DNA of 64,000 bases from Chitinophaga pinensis (lineage in GTDB: Bacteria; Bacteroidota; Bacteroidia; Chitinophagales; CAMDFR01). The stretch covers positions 31,121 to 95,120 of the forward strand of contig CAMBZT010000002.1 in NCBI GenBank assembly GCA_945872405.1. Reading direction: 5' to 3'. This document shows, one piece after another, positions 18,100-26,803 of this stretch (position 1 is the first letter of the stretch; each line of letters begins with the position of its first letter). Both the position numbers and the translations under genes were made by a program. The notes under the pieces were generated by a model. It saw nothing but the letters and a program-made list of their open reading frames with translations. It was not told the origin of the DNA and ran no database searches.

Positions 18100-20034
18100 G
18101 TGTTAACAGTATCAAATTTATCATTACATTTCGGGGGTAGGACTTTATTCGACGGCATCACCTTCCAAATCGTTCGAACAGACAGAATTGGGCTCGTAGG
18201 CAGGAACGGAGCAGGCAAATCGACATTATTAAAGGTATTGACGGGCTTTCAAAAGCCAGATAACGGTGATATCTCGACGCCCAAAGATTTTGAAATAGGT
18301 TATCTACCGCAAGATATCAATAGTCAGAGTACTAAAAGCGTTTACGAAGAAACCAAGACTGCATTTAGCAAGTTTCTTGCTTTGGAAAGGGAGCTAAAAA
18401 CTTTGTCGCATCAAATGGAAACGCGTACCGACTATGATAGTGATTCTTACATGGATTTGATTACAGTGTACGGCGAGAAGGATGCCCTCTTTCACATGAT
18501 GGGTTCGCACAATATAGATGAAGAGATAGAGAAAATATTGAAGGGGCTTGGTTTTGAGCCCAAGGATATGCAGACGCCTGTAAGTGAACTGAGTGGTGGA
18601 TGGCAGATGAGGATTGAGTTGGCGAAAATATTATTACAGAAACCAGATTTGATTTTGTTTGATGAGCCTACCAATCACTTGGATATTCATTCGATTACTT
18701 GGTTAGAAAATTTTCTTCGAGATTATGATGGCGCCATCCTTTTGATATCGCATGACAAAGCCTTTTTGAATAATGTGACCAACAGAACGATTGAAATTTT
18801 TAATGGTGATATTGATGATTACAAAGCCAACTATTCTAAATATATCGACCTAAGAAAAGAGCGCAAAGCGAATCAGATTAATGCTAAGAAAAATCAAGAA
18901 AGGGAGATACGTCAGATAGAAAGAAATATTGAAAGATTTAGAGCAAAAGCTTCGAAAGCAGCTTTTGCACAATCTTTGGTGAAGAAGTTGGATAAGCTCG
19001 ATATTATTGAAGTTGACGAAGAGGATGTATCGAAAATGAACTTACGTTTCCCTGATTCAGTGCCTTCGGGCAAGGTAGTTTTAGAAGTGAAACACGCTGT
19101 AAAAAAATATGGTAATAAAACTATTATTCATAATGAGAGTTTTTATGTAGATAAGGGTGACAGAATTGCTTTTGTAGGCAAAAACGGAACAGGTAAAACG
19201 ACCTTGAGTCGTATGATTGCAGGCGATTTAGATTTTGAAGGTGATATAAAAAGGGGTTATAATGTGCACTTAGGTTATTATGCACAGCATCAAGCAGAGA
19301 CATTGGATGGCAACAAGACAGTGTTCGAAACCATTGATGAGGCTGCCACTGGTGAGATGCGAACTAAGGTAAGAACCTTATTAGGTTGCTTTTTATTTAG
19401 TGGTGAAGATGTAGAGAAGAAGGTGAAAGTATTAAGTGGTGGGGAGAAAGGAAGGGTGGCGATGGCAAAACTTTTATTAGAGCCAATGAACTTATTGATT
19501 TTGGATGAGCCTACGAATCACTTAGACATGGTGTCTAAAGAGACTTTGAAATTAGCCTTGAAAGAATATAAAGGCACTTTAATATTGGTAAGTCACGATA
19601 GAGATTTTTTACAAGGCTTGACCAATCGTATTATGGAGTTTACGGATACTGGCATTAAGGAACATGTGGGAGATATTTATGATTTCTTAGAAGAGAAAAA
19701 AGCCGAGGATTTTAGAGAATATGAGCGTGCGAAAAACGGGAATATTCCATTAGCAAAATTGAACTCAAGAGCAGAGGTGAAAAAACAAAATCCTATTGCG
19801 AACAAACCTGACGACAAAGAGGCAAAAGCCTTAAAGAATAAGGCTTCTAAGTTAGAGAATCAAATTTCAGAATTAGACAATAAGATAGAGGAATTTGAGA
19901 AAAAGTTAAAAGATCCTGAGTCTTTTAAAGAGGTAGGCAATGACCCCTCTTTCTACAAAAAATATGAGGAAGTGAAACAAGCACAAGCCCAATTAATGAA
20001 GGATTGGGAAGAGGTTTTAGAACAAATTGGATAA
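18100..20034 (+). CDS. ABC-F family ribosome-associated ATPase
   Basis: A 644-residue protein with two ABC ATPase domains and no membrane spans, the ABC-F layout. The first Walker A is GRNGAGKST near residue 37, with LSGGW signature and LILFDEPTNHLD Walker B near residues 165-195. The second Walker A is GKNGTGKTT near residue 364, with LSGGEKGR and LLILDEPTNHLD. The inter-domain linker (about 240-300) is Lys/Arg-rich, and a C-terminal coiled coil (about 575-644) resembles Uup/YheS-type tails. ABC-F proteins act on the ribosome in elongation, stalling relief or antibiotic protection. The start is GTG at 18100, forced by a stop codon 12 nt upstream. Confidence 0.93.
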   Translation: MLTVSNLSLHFGGRTLFDGITFQIVRTDRIGLVGRNGAGKSTLLKVLTGFQKPDNGDISTPKDFEIGYLPQDINSQSTKSVYEETKTAFSKFLALERELKTLSHQMETRTDYDSDSYMDLITVYGEKDALFHMMGSHNIDEEIEKILKGLGFEPKDMQTPVSELSGGWQMRIELAKILLQKPDLILFDEPTNHLDIHSITWLENFLRDYDGAILLISHDKAFLNNVTNRTIEIFNGDIDDYKANYSKYIDLRKERKANQINAKKNQEREIRQIERNIERFRAKASKAAFAQSLVKKLDKLDIIEVDEEDVSKMNLRFPDSVPSGKVVLEVKHAVKKYGNKTIIHNESFYVDKGDRIAFVGKNGTGKTTLSRMIAGDLDFEGDIKRGYNVHLGYYAQHQAETLDGNKTVFETIDEAATGEMRTKVRTLLGCFLFSGEDVEKKVKVLSGGEKGRVAMAKLLLEPMNLLILDEPTNHLDMVSKETLKLALKEYKGTLILVSHDRDFLQGLTNRIMEFTDTGIKEHVGDIYDFLEEKKAEDFREYERAKNGNIPLAKLNSRAEVKKQNPIANKPDDKEAKALKNKASKLENQISELDNKIEEFEKKLKDPESFKEVGNDPSFYKKYEEVKQAQAQLMKDWEEVLEQIG

Positions 20035-20055
20035 AGGATTTACAAATTCTCTTTT

Positions 20056-21066
20056 TTAGTTTTTAATCAAAGCATGTCCAATATCCATAATTCGAAGGAT
20101 AATTTTATCAATATCATTTTTCATTTCTATGTGGTTATTGTTGGAGTCGTGCTCCAACCAGTTTAACAATATTTCTGCATCAGGTTGTTTGGCTATTGGG
20201 ACATTCATTTTTTCTAAAATAGAAGCATTTGCTTTTTGTTCGGGTTGACCTTTCATTGGAATGACAAGCAATTTCTTATGCAAAAAAAGCGCTTCTGAAA
20301 TCGTCTGAAAGCCTCCAGCAGTAATGATTCCTGCACATTGTATCAAATGATTGGTAAAGCCTTCCATATTCAGTGGAAAGATGCTTATGTTTTGAGTAGT
20401 GATAGGATTTTTTTCTGTTTTAGAATAGATGATAAATTTATAATCACTGAATCTTTTATCTCTAAGTATTTGCATCAATTCGTCATCTGAGTAGGTTAGC
20501 AAATATATCAATATAAAATTTTCATTTACGATGCTTGCGTTTCGAATTTCTTTTCTTAATACAGGATAATAGATAAAATCATCCATCCTGGTGAAATGCA
20601 TACCAATCTTGGCTTTCACAGGACACAGAATTTTGGTAACAATATTTGTTTTTAGCTTTAAGCCATGCAATCGAGGAAAATTTTTTGAAGTAAGGGAATA
20701 AATATTTCCTATGCCAATACAAGGTATATGATAGATTTTAGCCCCCCAACAAGAGACAGGTTCATAATCTGAAATGACTAAATCATATTTTTTGAAAGGG
20801 ATACTTTTGATGGACTTAACAAAGGCATACAAATCTAGTTTTGCAAAGCTTTTGAGGTAAGATATCTTTCCTTTTTTACCATATTTAAAACTGATGCCTT
20901 TGCAATTATAGTTGACGTTTCGAGGCAATTGAATATCGGAATTATTACCGCTAGTGACTACATCTATTTTTTCGATTTCTGGCTCTAATGCCAACTGTTC
21001 TATGATTTCTATAGAACGAGTGATGTGGCCATTTCCTGTAGCCTGTATGCCATACAATATTTTCAT
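20056..21066 (-). CDS. MurG-like glycosyltransferase (GT-B fold)
   Basis: A 336-residue protein with a GT-B type start (MKILYGIQATGNGHITRS) and a C-terminal nucleotide-sugar region (GIITAGGFQTISEALFLHKKLLVIPMKGQPEQ at about residues 252-285, cited in part). The layout resembles MurG and UDP-glucosyltransferase relatives and the archaeal/bacterial MJ1255-type group. Donor and acceptor are unknown; a lipid acceptor is plausible. The gene follows an LpxH-like phosphoesterase by 60 nt on the same strand. The two probably act together on an envelope glycolipid, which is inference. Confidence 0.8.
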   Translation of the reverse strand: MKILYGIQATGNGHITRSIEIIEQLALEPEIEKIDVVTSGNNSDIQLPRNVNYNCKGISFKYGKKGKISYLKSFAKLDLYAFVKSIKSIPFKKYDLVISDYEPVSCWGAKIYHIPCIGIGNIYSLTSKNFPRLHGLKLKTNIVTKILCPVKAKIGMHFTRMDDFIYYPVLRKEIRNASIVNENFILIYLLTYSDDELMQILRDKRFSDYKFIIYSKTEKNPITTQNISIFPLNMEGFTNHLIQCAGIITAGGFQTISEALFLHKKLLVIPMKGQPEQKANASILEKMNVPIAKQPDAEILLNWLEHDSNNNHIEMKNDIDKIILRIMDIGHALIKN

Positions 21067-21126
21067 TTATTACAGTTTAGTGGTGACAGGAAATTTTTCA
21101 TTTCTTTGTCCAGATTAATCTCACTA

Positions 21127-21942
21127 CTAAACTGCTTTATTTATGATAGATTGAATGTTAAAGTCTGTTATATCTAAATCGTCTTCAGAAAAAGTGATGG
21201 CGAGATCTTTATAATGAATAAGATTCCATTCGCCTAGATTGTATTCGAGAGAACTCAAATTCTCCACCCAATCACCAGAATTTAAATAATGAATAGTTTC
21301 ATTTTCTATTGTAATATTTTTAATACAAGGTTCGTGTATGTGTCCACAAATTACATATTTCACGCCCTTTTCGTAGGCAAAGAGGGCAGTGTTTTGCTCG
21401 AAGTCGCTGATAAATTTTGCGGCTTTTTTTACACCATCTTTTACCCGTTTAGATAAGGACATTTTTTCTCTTCCTGTTTTTTCTAGAAGAAAATTAATGG
21501 CTCTGTTTAATATAATTAGATAATCATAACCTTTACCACCCAACTTTGCTAGCCATTTGGAATGCTGCATGGTTATATCAAAAATATCACCATGAAAAAA
21601 CCAAAATGTTTCATGATTGAGTTGTAATGTCAATTGATTGACTAGTTTAAAGTTGCCTAATTGAATATGGCTAAATTTACGGAGATATTCATCGTGATTG
21701 CCAGTGATGTAATACACTTGAGTTCCATTCTGCATCATCTTTAGGATGCGACGCAAGACTTTTGTATGTTCCGTAGGAAAATAGTTTTTATTGAGTTGCC
21801 ACATATCAATAATATCTCCATTAAGCACCAAGGTGCTGGGATTAATTGACTTGAGGTAAGCATTTAATTCTTTTGCATGACAACCGAAGGTTCCAAGATG
21901 AACATCAGAAATAACTGCAATTTCTACATATCTTTTTGACAT
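21127..21942 (-). CDS. LpxH-like UDP-2,3-diacylglucosamine hydrolase / calcineurin-type phosphoesterase
   Basis: A 271-residue metallophosphoesterase with all motifs in order: DVHLG near residue 13, GDIIDMW near 42, GNHDEYL near 80, FHGDIFD near 115 and GHIHEP near 200. The sequence resembles the LpxH/YbbF group, whose E. coli member cleaves UDP-diacylglucosamine to lipid X in lipid A synthesis. It is longer than classical LpxH (about 240 residues). Because Bacteroidota often carry more than one LpxH-like gene, this copy could hydrolyse another nucleotide-linked lipid. It sits directly upstream of a glycosyltransferase. Confidence 0.85.
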   Translation of the reverse strand: MSKRYVEIAVISDVHLGTFGCHAKELNAYLKSINPSTLVLNGDIIDMWQLNKNYFPTEHTKVLRRILKMMQNGTQVYYITGNHDEYLRKFSHIQLGNFKLVNQLTLQLNHETFWFFHGDIFDITMQHSKWLAKLGGKGYDYLIILNRAINFLLEKTGREKMSLSKRVKDGVKKAAKFISDFEQNTALFAYEKGVKYVICGHIHEPCIKNITIENETIHYLNSGDWVENLSSLEYNLGEWNLIHYKDLAITFSEDDLDITDFNIQSIINKAV

Positions 21943-22023
21943 AACTAAACGAGTATTGTTTATGGCCGCATTTTACAAAAAACATGTTACCTAAATGATG
22001 ACTGCATATTATTAAATAAATAA

Positions 22024-22049
22024 AAAGGCGACTGAAAACAGTCGCCTTT
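22024..22049 (-). terminator. Terminator after the T9SS cargo gene
   Basis: An 11-bp perfect stem (22024-22034 with 22039-22049) with an AAAA/TTTT loop, ending in an A/T-rich tract on both strands. It lies 45 nt beyond the stop of the minus-strand gene starting at 23707 and could also act for transcripts arriving from the other side. Confidence 0.8.
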
Positions 22050-22093
22050 CTTAAATCAAAACCTATTTCGATGAAAAATATTCTGGGTTCATT

Positions 22094-23707
22094 CTATTTA
22101 TTACAAACCATCTTAAGCGTAGTTGCCTCGTTATTGCTTTGGATTTTAACGAAGTAAATACCACCTTGTAAGTTTTCTGTATTGATAGAATATGTGTTAA
22201 GACCAGCACTAACTGCATCATTCATAATTTGCTTTATGATACGACCACTGATATCAACTAATGAAATATTCAAATTTGTTGTTTCAGTAGCATTTACATT
22301 GACAACGAATTTGTTTGTGAATGGATTTGGATACACCTTGATATTATTCAAATTTGAAATTTCATTCACTGAAGTATAAGGCGTATTTTCAGAATCAAAG
22401 TTTGTCCAACAAGTCATCCAGTTAGTTGTTCCGAATGCACCTCTGAAAGTTACTGTATTATCAAAAAATGAGCTACTTAAGTTAGCTGCTGAAAAGCTTG
22501 CACCCATTAACACTGGAGAACCTGCAGAAGGAATTGCATTAGGAGCAGTTGCATTAAACGGATCGGCCAACATTGCTTCAGTTGCCGCTGCATAAAAAGT
22601 ATTACTGTTACCCATCAATGGTACGTTTGCGGAATCAAAAGCAGCTTCGTGATTTCTGCTACATCCTGCCCAAACATTATTTTTTAATTCTAAAGTTCCT
22701 GCAGTATAGTTTGCTTTCGTAGATGTACCATCGATAAATTCACCAATCGGCCATCCCATAAAAATAGTGTTATAGATTGATTGAGTAGAGTTTCTTCTGA
22801 TGTGTGCTCCTCTTTTAAAGTAAGAAGGTGCTGGAAACGAAACTGTTGATTTTGGGCCAATAGTTGTCACATTACTAAATACTGAACTAGTAAGTGGTGT
22901 TGCTGAAGATCCAGTAGCATTATTGTCTGATTCAAAAGTATTAGAAGCACCGGCCGCATCATAATAAGCTGTATCTCTTACGGCTAACAAAAATTGACAA
23001 TGCCCACTGTATCCAAAGTCAGTATCAAAATCATCATCAGTTCCTTTAAATGCTATTAAGTTTTTGCAATTTACAGTACCACCAAACCACTCGTAGCTAT
23101 CGTCACCACTGAAAGAAACTTGGATATGGTCGATTGTTGTACCTGTTCCAACACCACCAAAAGTCAATCCATTGATTTCATTATTCAAAACGAAAGCAAT
23201 ACCTGGATATTCTATTCTAACATATTGCATAGTACCAGAATTGCTACCTGCATTTGTTCCACCATAACGACCATCAAATGAGGCATTATCTACACCACCT
23301 TCAATAATACCGTCAATTGGCAAGCCACTAGCCGAATCCTTGATATTGATAGGCGCATCTCCTAACAAGATAATTCCACCCCAATCTCCCGGAGCACGAT
23401 CACCAATTGGTTGATTTGAAGTAAAAACGATAGGTTCGCATTCAGTACCTGCCGCTGAAATTTTTCCAGTTCTTGTAATAATTAATGTTCCTTTACTTGG
23501 CTTATCACCTTTAATAAGTGTACCAGCTTCAATCGTTAGTGTAGCACCGCTTTTAACATACACAAAACCAGTCAATAAATAAATATTGTCTTTTGTCCAT
23601 GTAGTGTTTGCAGTAATGTTACCAGATACTGGAACGTCTGCAGCAAATGTGTTTGCACTCATCGCTATTATTGAAATAAATGCGCAAAATTGTATTAGTT
23701 TTCTCAT
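22094..23707 (-). CDS. Secreted beta-helix-type protein with T9SS type A sorting domain
   Basis: A 537-residue exported protein: a signal peptide at 1-22 (MRKLIQFCAFISIIAMSANT followed by a small-residue cleavage site), a repetitive beta-rich body (about 25-440) and a C-terminal Por secretion domain (about 455-537). That domain starts at NNIKVYPNPF and ends GGIYFVKIQSN...KMVCNK. The domain directs passage through the type IX system and surface attachment or release. The body has repeated GTxT/GxxGGI patterns like large Bacteroidota proteins often described as right-handed beta-helix. No catalytic motif is recognisable. It is monocistronic, with a terminator behind it. Confidence 0.87.
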   Translation of the reverse strand: MRKLIQFCAFISIIAMSANTFAADVPVSGNITANTTWTKDNIYLLTGFVYVKSGATLTIEAGTLIKGDKPSKGTLIITRTGKISAAGTECEPIVFTSNQPIGDRAPGDWGGIILLGDAPINIKDSASGLPIDGIIEGGVDNASFDGRYGGTNAGSNSGTMQYVRIEYPGIAFVLNNEINGLTFGGVGTGTTIDHIQVSFSGDDSYEWFGGTVNCKNLIAFKGTDDDFDTDFGYSGHCQFLLAVRDTAYYDAAGASNTFESDNNATGSSATPLTSSVFSNVTTIGPKSTVSFPAPSYFKRGAHIRRNSTQSIYNTIFMGWPIGEFIDGTSTKANYTAGTLELKNNVWAGCSRNHEAAFDSANVPLMGNSNTFYAAATEAMLADPFNATAPNAIPSAGSPVLMGASFSAANLSSSFFDNTVTFRGAFGTTNWMTCWTNFDSENTPYTSVNEISNLNNIKVYPNPFTNKFVVNVNATETTNLNISLVDISGRIIKQIMNDAVSAGLNTYSINTENLQGGIYFVKIQSNNEATTLKMVCNK

Positions 23708-23967
23708 TTTTTTGTTTTTAATATTGTGTTTAATTACGATGCAAACAAATAACTATCTTATTATTTTATGCTTACGCATTTGTTAAGTTTATGTTAAATG
23801 CGCCCATATTAATGTTGATTTTTTATTCGTTAACTGGATTATCCATGAATTCAATGAATTTTTTTCTACATTAAAAATAAAGGAAATCTAAAAAAGAAAT
23901 TACCTTTACTTCCTTTAAAACTAATGAACATTTAAAAATTAAATCACATCAAAAATTAAGATCAAAA

Positions 23968-25359
23968 ATGGATTTAGAAAGGAAAAAATTTATCAAAACA
24001 CTTGCTATTGCGCTACCAGGAATGGTTTTGCTACCGAGCTTTCTTCAGTCTTGTAAGAAAGAAGAATTGCCTAATATTTCATGGAATGGCAAAGTGGTAA
24101 TTATTGGTGCTGGTGCTGCTGGAATATATGCAGCAAGCCTACTTCGTGAATATGCGCCGAATGCAACGATTCAGATTTTGGAAGCAAGCAACACTTTTGG
24201 TGGTAGAATTAAGGCTTTGGAAGGATTTGCAGATTTTAACATAGAATTAGGGGCGGAGGAAATACATGGCAAAAAATCAAAGTGGTATGATATTGTAAGT
24301 AGCACTAATGCAAACTTGTTCACGGCTAGTAGAAGTGAGACGGATTTTATTATGCTTGACAACCGATTAGAAAGCGAAGATAGCGCAAAATCTATTGCTG
24401 CATATGTGAAGGCAGATGATGCTGCTGGGACAGTTGTAAGATATTCTGGTGGCGAAATCAGCTGCGAAGCCTATGCCCTTTCTGAAGGGGTGGGCTCAAT
24501 AGGGTTGCCTTATTTCAATGCGTTAACAGGTAACGAATATGGAACAAGCTCGAGTTTGTTAAGTGCCCCTGGCATTAGCGCAGAAGATAATTTATGGACT
24601 AGCGGAACAGCGAATTACAATGTTTCTAATCGTTCCTATCATTCTATTTTAGAAGAAAAATTTTCTGAGGCGCTTTCATTAGTTACCTATAACACACAGA
24701 TCAAAAACATCGACTATTCACAAAGCGATATTTTATTAACGGATCAATCAGGAAATACTTTTACGGCCGACAAAGTTATTGTTTGCGTTCCTTTGACAAT
24801 TTTAAAAGCGAATGACATCGCATTTTCACCCACTTTGCCAACTTCTAAACAAGAAGCCATAGATAAAATTGGAATGGGTGCAGGCATGAAGATAATTTTA
24901 AAATTCAGCATTCGCTTTTGGGATGAAAACGCAGGTTCTATCTATGGTAATGGACCTGTTCCTGAATATTGGTATGTATCAAAAGGAAGAGGAAATGACC
25001 ATGTGCTCACTGCTTTCGTTATGGGAGACAAGGCAAGCTATTTGAGTAGCGAGGGTAATAACGCTGTGAATATTGTGTTAGCAGATTTAGACGACATGTA
25101 TGGTGCTGGGATAGCTAGTGGAAGCATTATTGATAGCCATATAGAGGATTGGTTAAAACATCCATTTATTAAAGGGGCTTATTCATTTGCTTCAGAGGCA
25201 GGGATCATAAATTTAAGAACGCAATTAGCTCAAAGTATTAATAAGCAAGTCTACTTTGCAGGTGAGGCCACCCACACTAAAGGACATGTGGCTACCGTGC
25301 ATGGCGCAATAGAAACAGCCGAAAGTGCGGTTAGTGAGATTTTAAAGGAGTTTTCTTGA
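23968..25359 (+). CDS. Exported flavin-containing amine oxidase
   Basis: A 463-residue FAD enzyme of the monoamine/polyamine oxidase group. The dinucleotide motif VVIIGAGAAGIYAASLL is at about residues 42-58, with GGRI shortly after. The C-terminal FAD motif YFAGEATHTKGHVATVHGAI starts at about residue 430. The N-terminus (ERKKFIKTLAIALPG, then LQSCKKEE) looks like a Tat-type or lipoprotein signal with a possible lipidated Cys at about residue 29. The protein is therefore probably periplasmic or membrane-anchored. The substrate is not evident. It precedes the ACR3 gene by 83 bp on the same strand, but the palindrome and promoter-like sequence between them suggest separate control. Confidence 0.85.
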   Translation: MDLERKKFIKTLAIALPGMVLLPSFLQSCKKEELPNISWNGKVVIIGAGAAGIYAASLLREYAPNATIQILEASNTFGGRIKALEGFADFNIELGAEEIHGKKSKWYDIVSSTNANLFTASRSETDFIMLDNRLESEDSAKSIAAYVKADDAAGTVVRYSGGEISCEAYALSEGVGSIGLPYFNALTGNEYGTSSSLLSAPGISAEDNLWTSGTANYNVSNRSYHSILEEKFSEALSLVTYNTQIKNIDYSQSDILLTDQSGNTFTADKVIVCVPLTILKANDIAFSPTLPTSKQEAIDKIGMGAGMKIILKFSIRFWDENAGSIYGNGPVPEYWYVSKGRGNDHVLTAFVMGDKASYLSSEGNNAVNIVLADLDDMYGAGIASGSIIDSHIEDWLKHPFIKGAYSFASEAGIINLRTQLAQSINKQVYFAGEATHTKGHVATVHGAIETAESAVSEILKEFS

Positions 25360-25413
25360 TTTTAAAAATAAGTGGATGCTAAGTGGTAGGATACACTACT
25401 TACTTTATTATCG

Positions 25414-25429
25414 TAATATTGCAATATTA
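25414..25429. promoter_or_regulatory. 16-bp perfect palindrome upstream of the ACR3 gene (candidate operator)
   Basis: TAATATTGCAATATTA reads the same on both strands and ends 13 bp before the ACR3 ATG. The TAATATTG half also resembles the -7 box TAnnTTTG with one mismatch, so a bound dimeric repressor such as an ArsR-family protein would block the promoter. No regulator gene lies nearby, and AT-rich palindromes can arise by chance. Confidence 0.4.
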
Positions 25430-25442
25430 AACTTAAGTAGAA

Positions 25443-26531
25443 ATGTTAGCAGCATCAGCAAACATCGGCAAGAAGAAAAAGTTAGGGTTTTTAGATAGGT
25501 ACTTAACCCTATGGATATTTTCGGCAATGCTTATTGGCGTTCTTATTGCCTATTTTATCCCAAGTGCTTCTACCGTCATACAATCACTTTCTAAAGGCAC
25601 TATCAATATCCCAATTGCCATCGGCTTGATATTAATGATGTATCCGCCACTCACTAAGATTGATTTTTCGACATTAAAAGACATATTTGACAAGCCCAAA
25701 TTGCTTTTTATAACATTATTTGTCACATGGGTTATTGGTCCTTTTTTAATGTTTCTTTTATCTATATTTTTTTTAAAGGGCCATCCAGAATACATGACCG
25801 GATTGATTGTTATAGGCTTGGCCCCCTGTATTGCTATGGTTATCGTATGGAGTGAGCTTGCGGAAGGCAATCGAGCATTAACAGCAGGATTAATTGGGAT
25901 CAATAGTCTTTTACAAATTTTCTTTTTCAGTTTGTACGCCTACTTCTATTTAGAATTAATGTTGCCCTTATTTGGAATAAGAGGAATGATGATTGATATC
26001 AGTATGTATGAAATTGCCAAAACAGTAGCACTTTATCTAGGTGTTCCCTTTTTTGCTGCCATGACGAGCCGATTTGTTCTATTTAGGATCAAAGGAGAAA
26101 AATGGTTTACTCAAAAATTTATACCATTTGTTTCGCCAATCACTTTAGTTGCCCTTTTATTTACTATCGTAGTAATGTTTAGCCTAAAGGGAGAAATGAT
26201 TGTAGATATCCCCATAGATGTCATACAAGTTGCGATTCCATTGGTAATTTATTTTATTGTCATGTTTGTGCTTATGTTTTTTATTGCAAAGTCTTTAGGC
26301 TCTAATTATAAAGACTCTGCTTCCGTTTCCTTTACGGCGGCCGGTAATAATTTTGAATTGGCAATTGCTGTTTCTATTGGTATATTTGGTATTAATAGTG
26401 GACAAGCTTTTGTAGGAGTCATTGGTCCATTAGTTGAAGTTCCAGCATTAATTGCTATGGTAAACCTAGCGTTTTGGTTTAGAAAGAAATATTATAACTC
26501 AGAGAAAACAACTCATAAAGAAGCTCAATAA
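25443..26531 (+). CDS. arsB: ACR3-family arsenite efflux transporter
   Basis: A 362-residue transporter with about ten membrane spans. The ACR3 signature segment with the essential cysteine (GLAPCIAMVIVW, Cys near residue 122) is present, as is the late GPLVEVPALI segment with the conserved glutamate near residue 330. ACR3 exports arsenite (and sometimes antimonite) using the proton gradient. There is no ArsR, arsenate reductase or ArsM gene beside it, so it appears as an orphan. The upstream palindrome may be an operator. The name follows the common annotation of ACR3 genes; it is not the ArsB ion-transporter family. Confidence 0.92.
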   Translation: MLAASANIGKKKKLGFLDRYLTLWIFSAMLIGVLIAYFIPSASTVIQSLSKGTINIPIAIGLILMMYPPLTKIDFSTLKDIFDKPKLLFITLFVTWVIGPFLMFLLSIFFLKGHPEYMTGLIVIGLAPCIAMVIVWSELAEGNRALTAGLIGINSLLQIFFFSLYAYFYLELMLPLFGIRGMMIDISMYEIAKTVALYLGVPFFAAMTSRFVLFRIKGEKWFTQKFIPFVSPITLVALLFTIVVMFSLKGEMIVDIPIDVIQVAIPLVIYFIVMFVLMFFIAKSLGSNYKDSASVSFTAAGNNFELAIAVSIGIFGINSGQAFVGVIGPLVEVPALIAMVNLAFWFRKKYYNSEKTTHKEAQ

Positions 26532-26803
26532 TTTAGGACATCTCAATCGCTTATAAGTTAACTTCTTTTCTAGCTAATTATTTAGTTATTATCTCAATGT
26601 TTCTTTAAAAAGCATCCCCATTTCTTGTTGTATAAGTAATTTTTCTACACTTTATAAAAAAAGCAACCACGAATCTTCAGACTGTTTTATAAATCCATTT
26701 AATAAAAAAAGTACCGTTAGCTATTTAACATTCGCTTAACATTGAGGTCACGTTGTATTTTTATTGTGAATATATTTTTGGACCAAATAACGATTGTAGA
26801 TTT

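Noticed and set aside
26753..26803. N-terminal extension of the TonB-dependent receptor from a TTG
   Set aside because: The extension has no signal peptide features, whereas the ATG at 26804 begins a canonical one.
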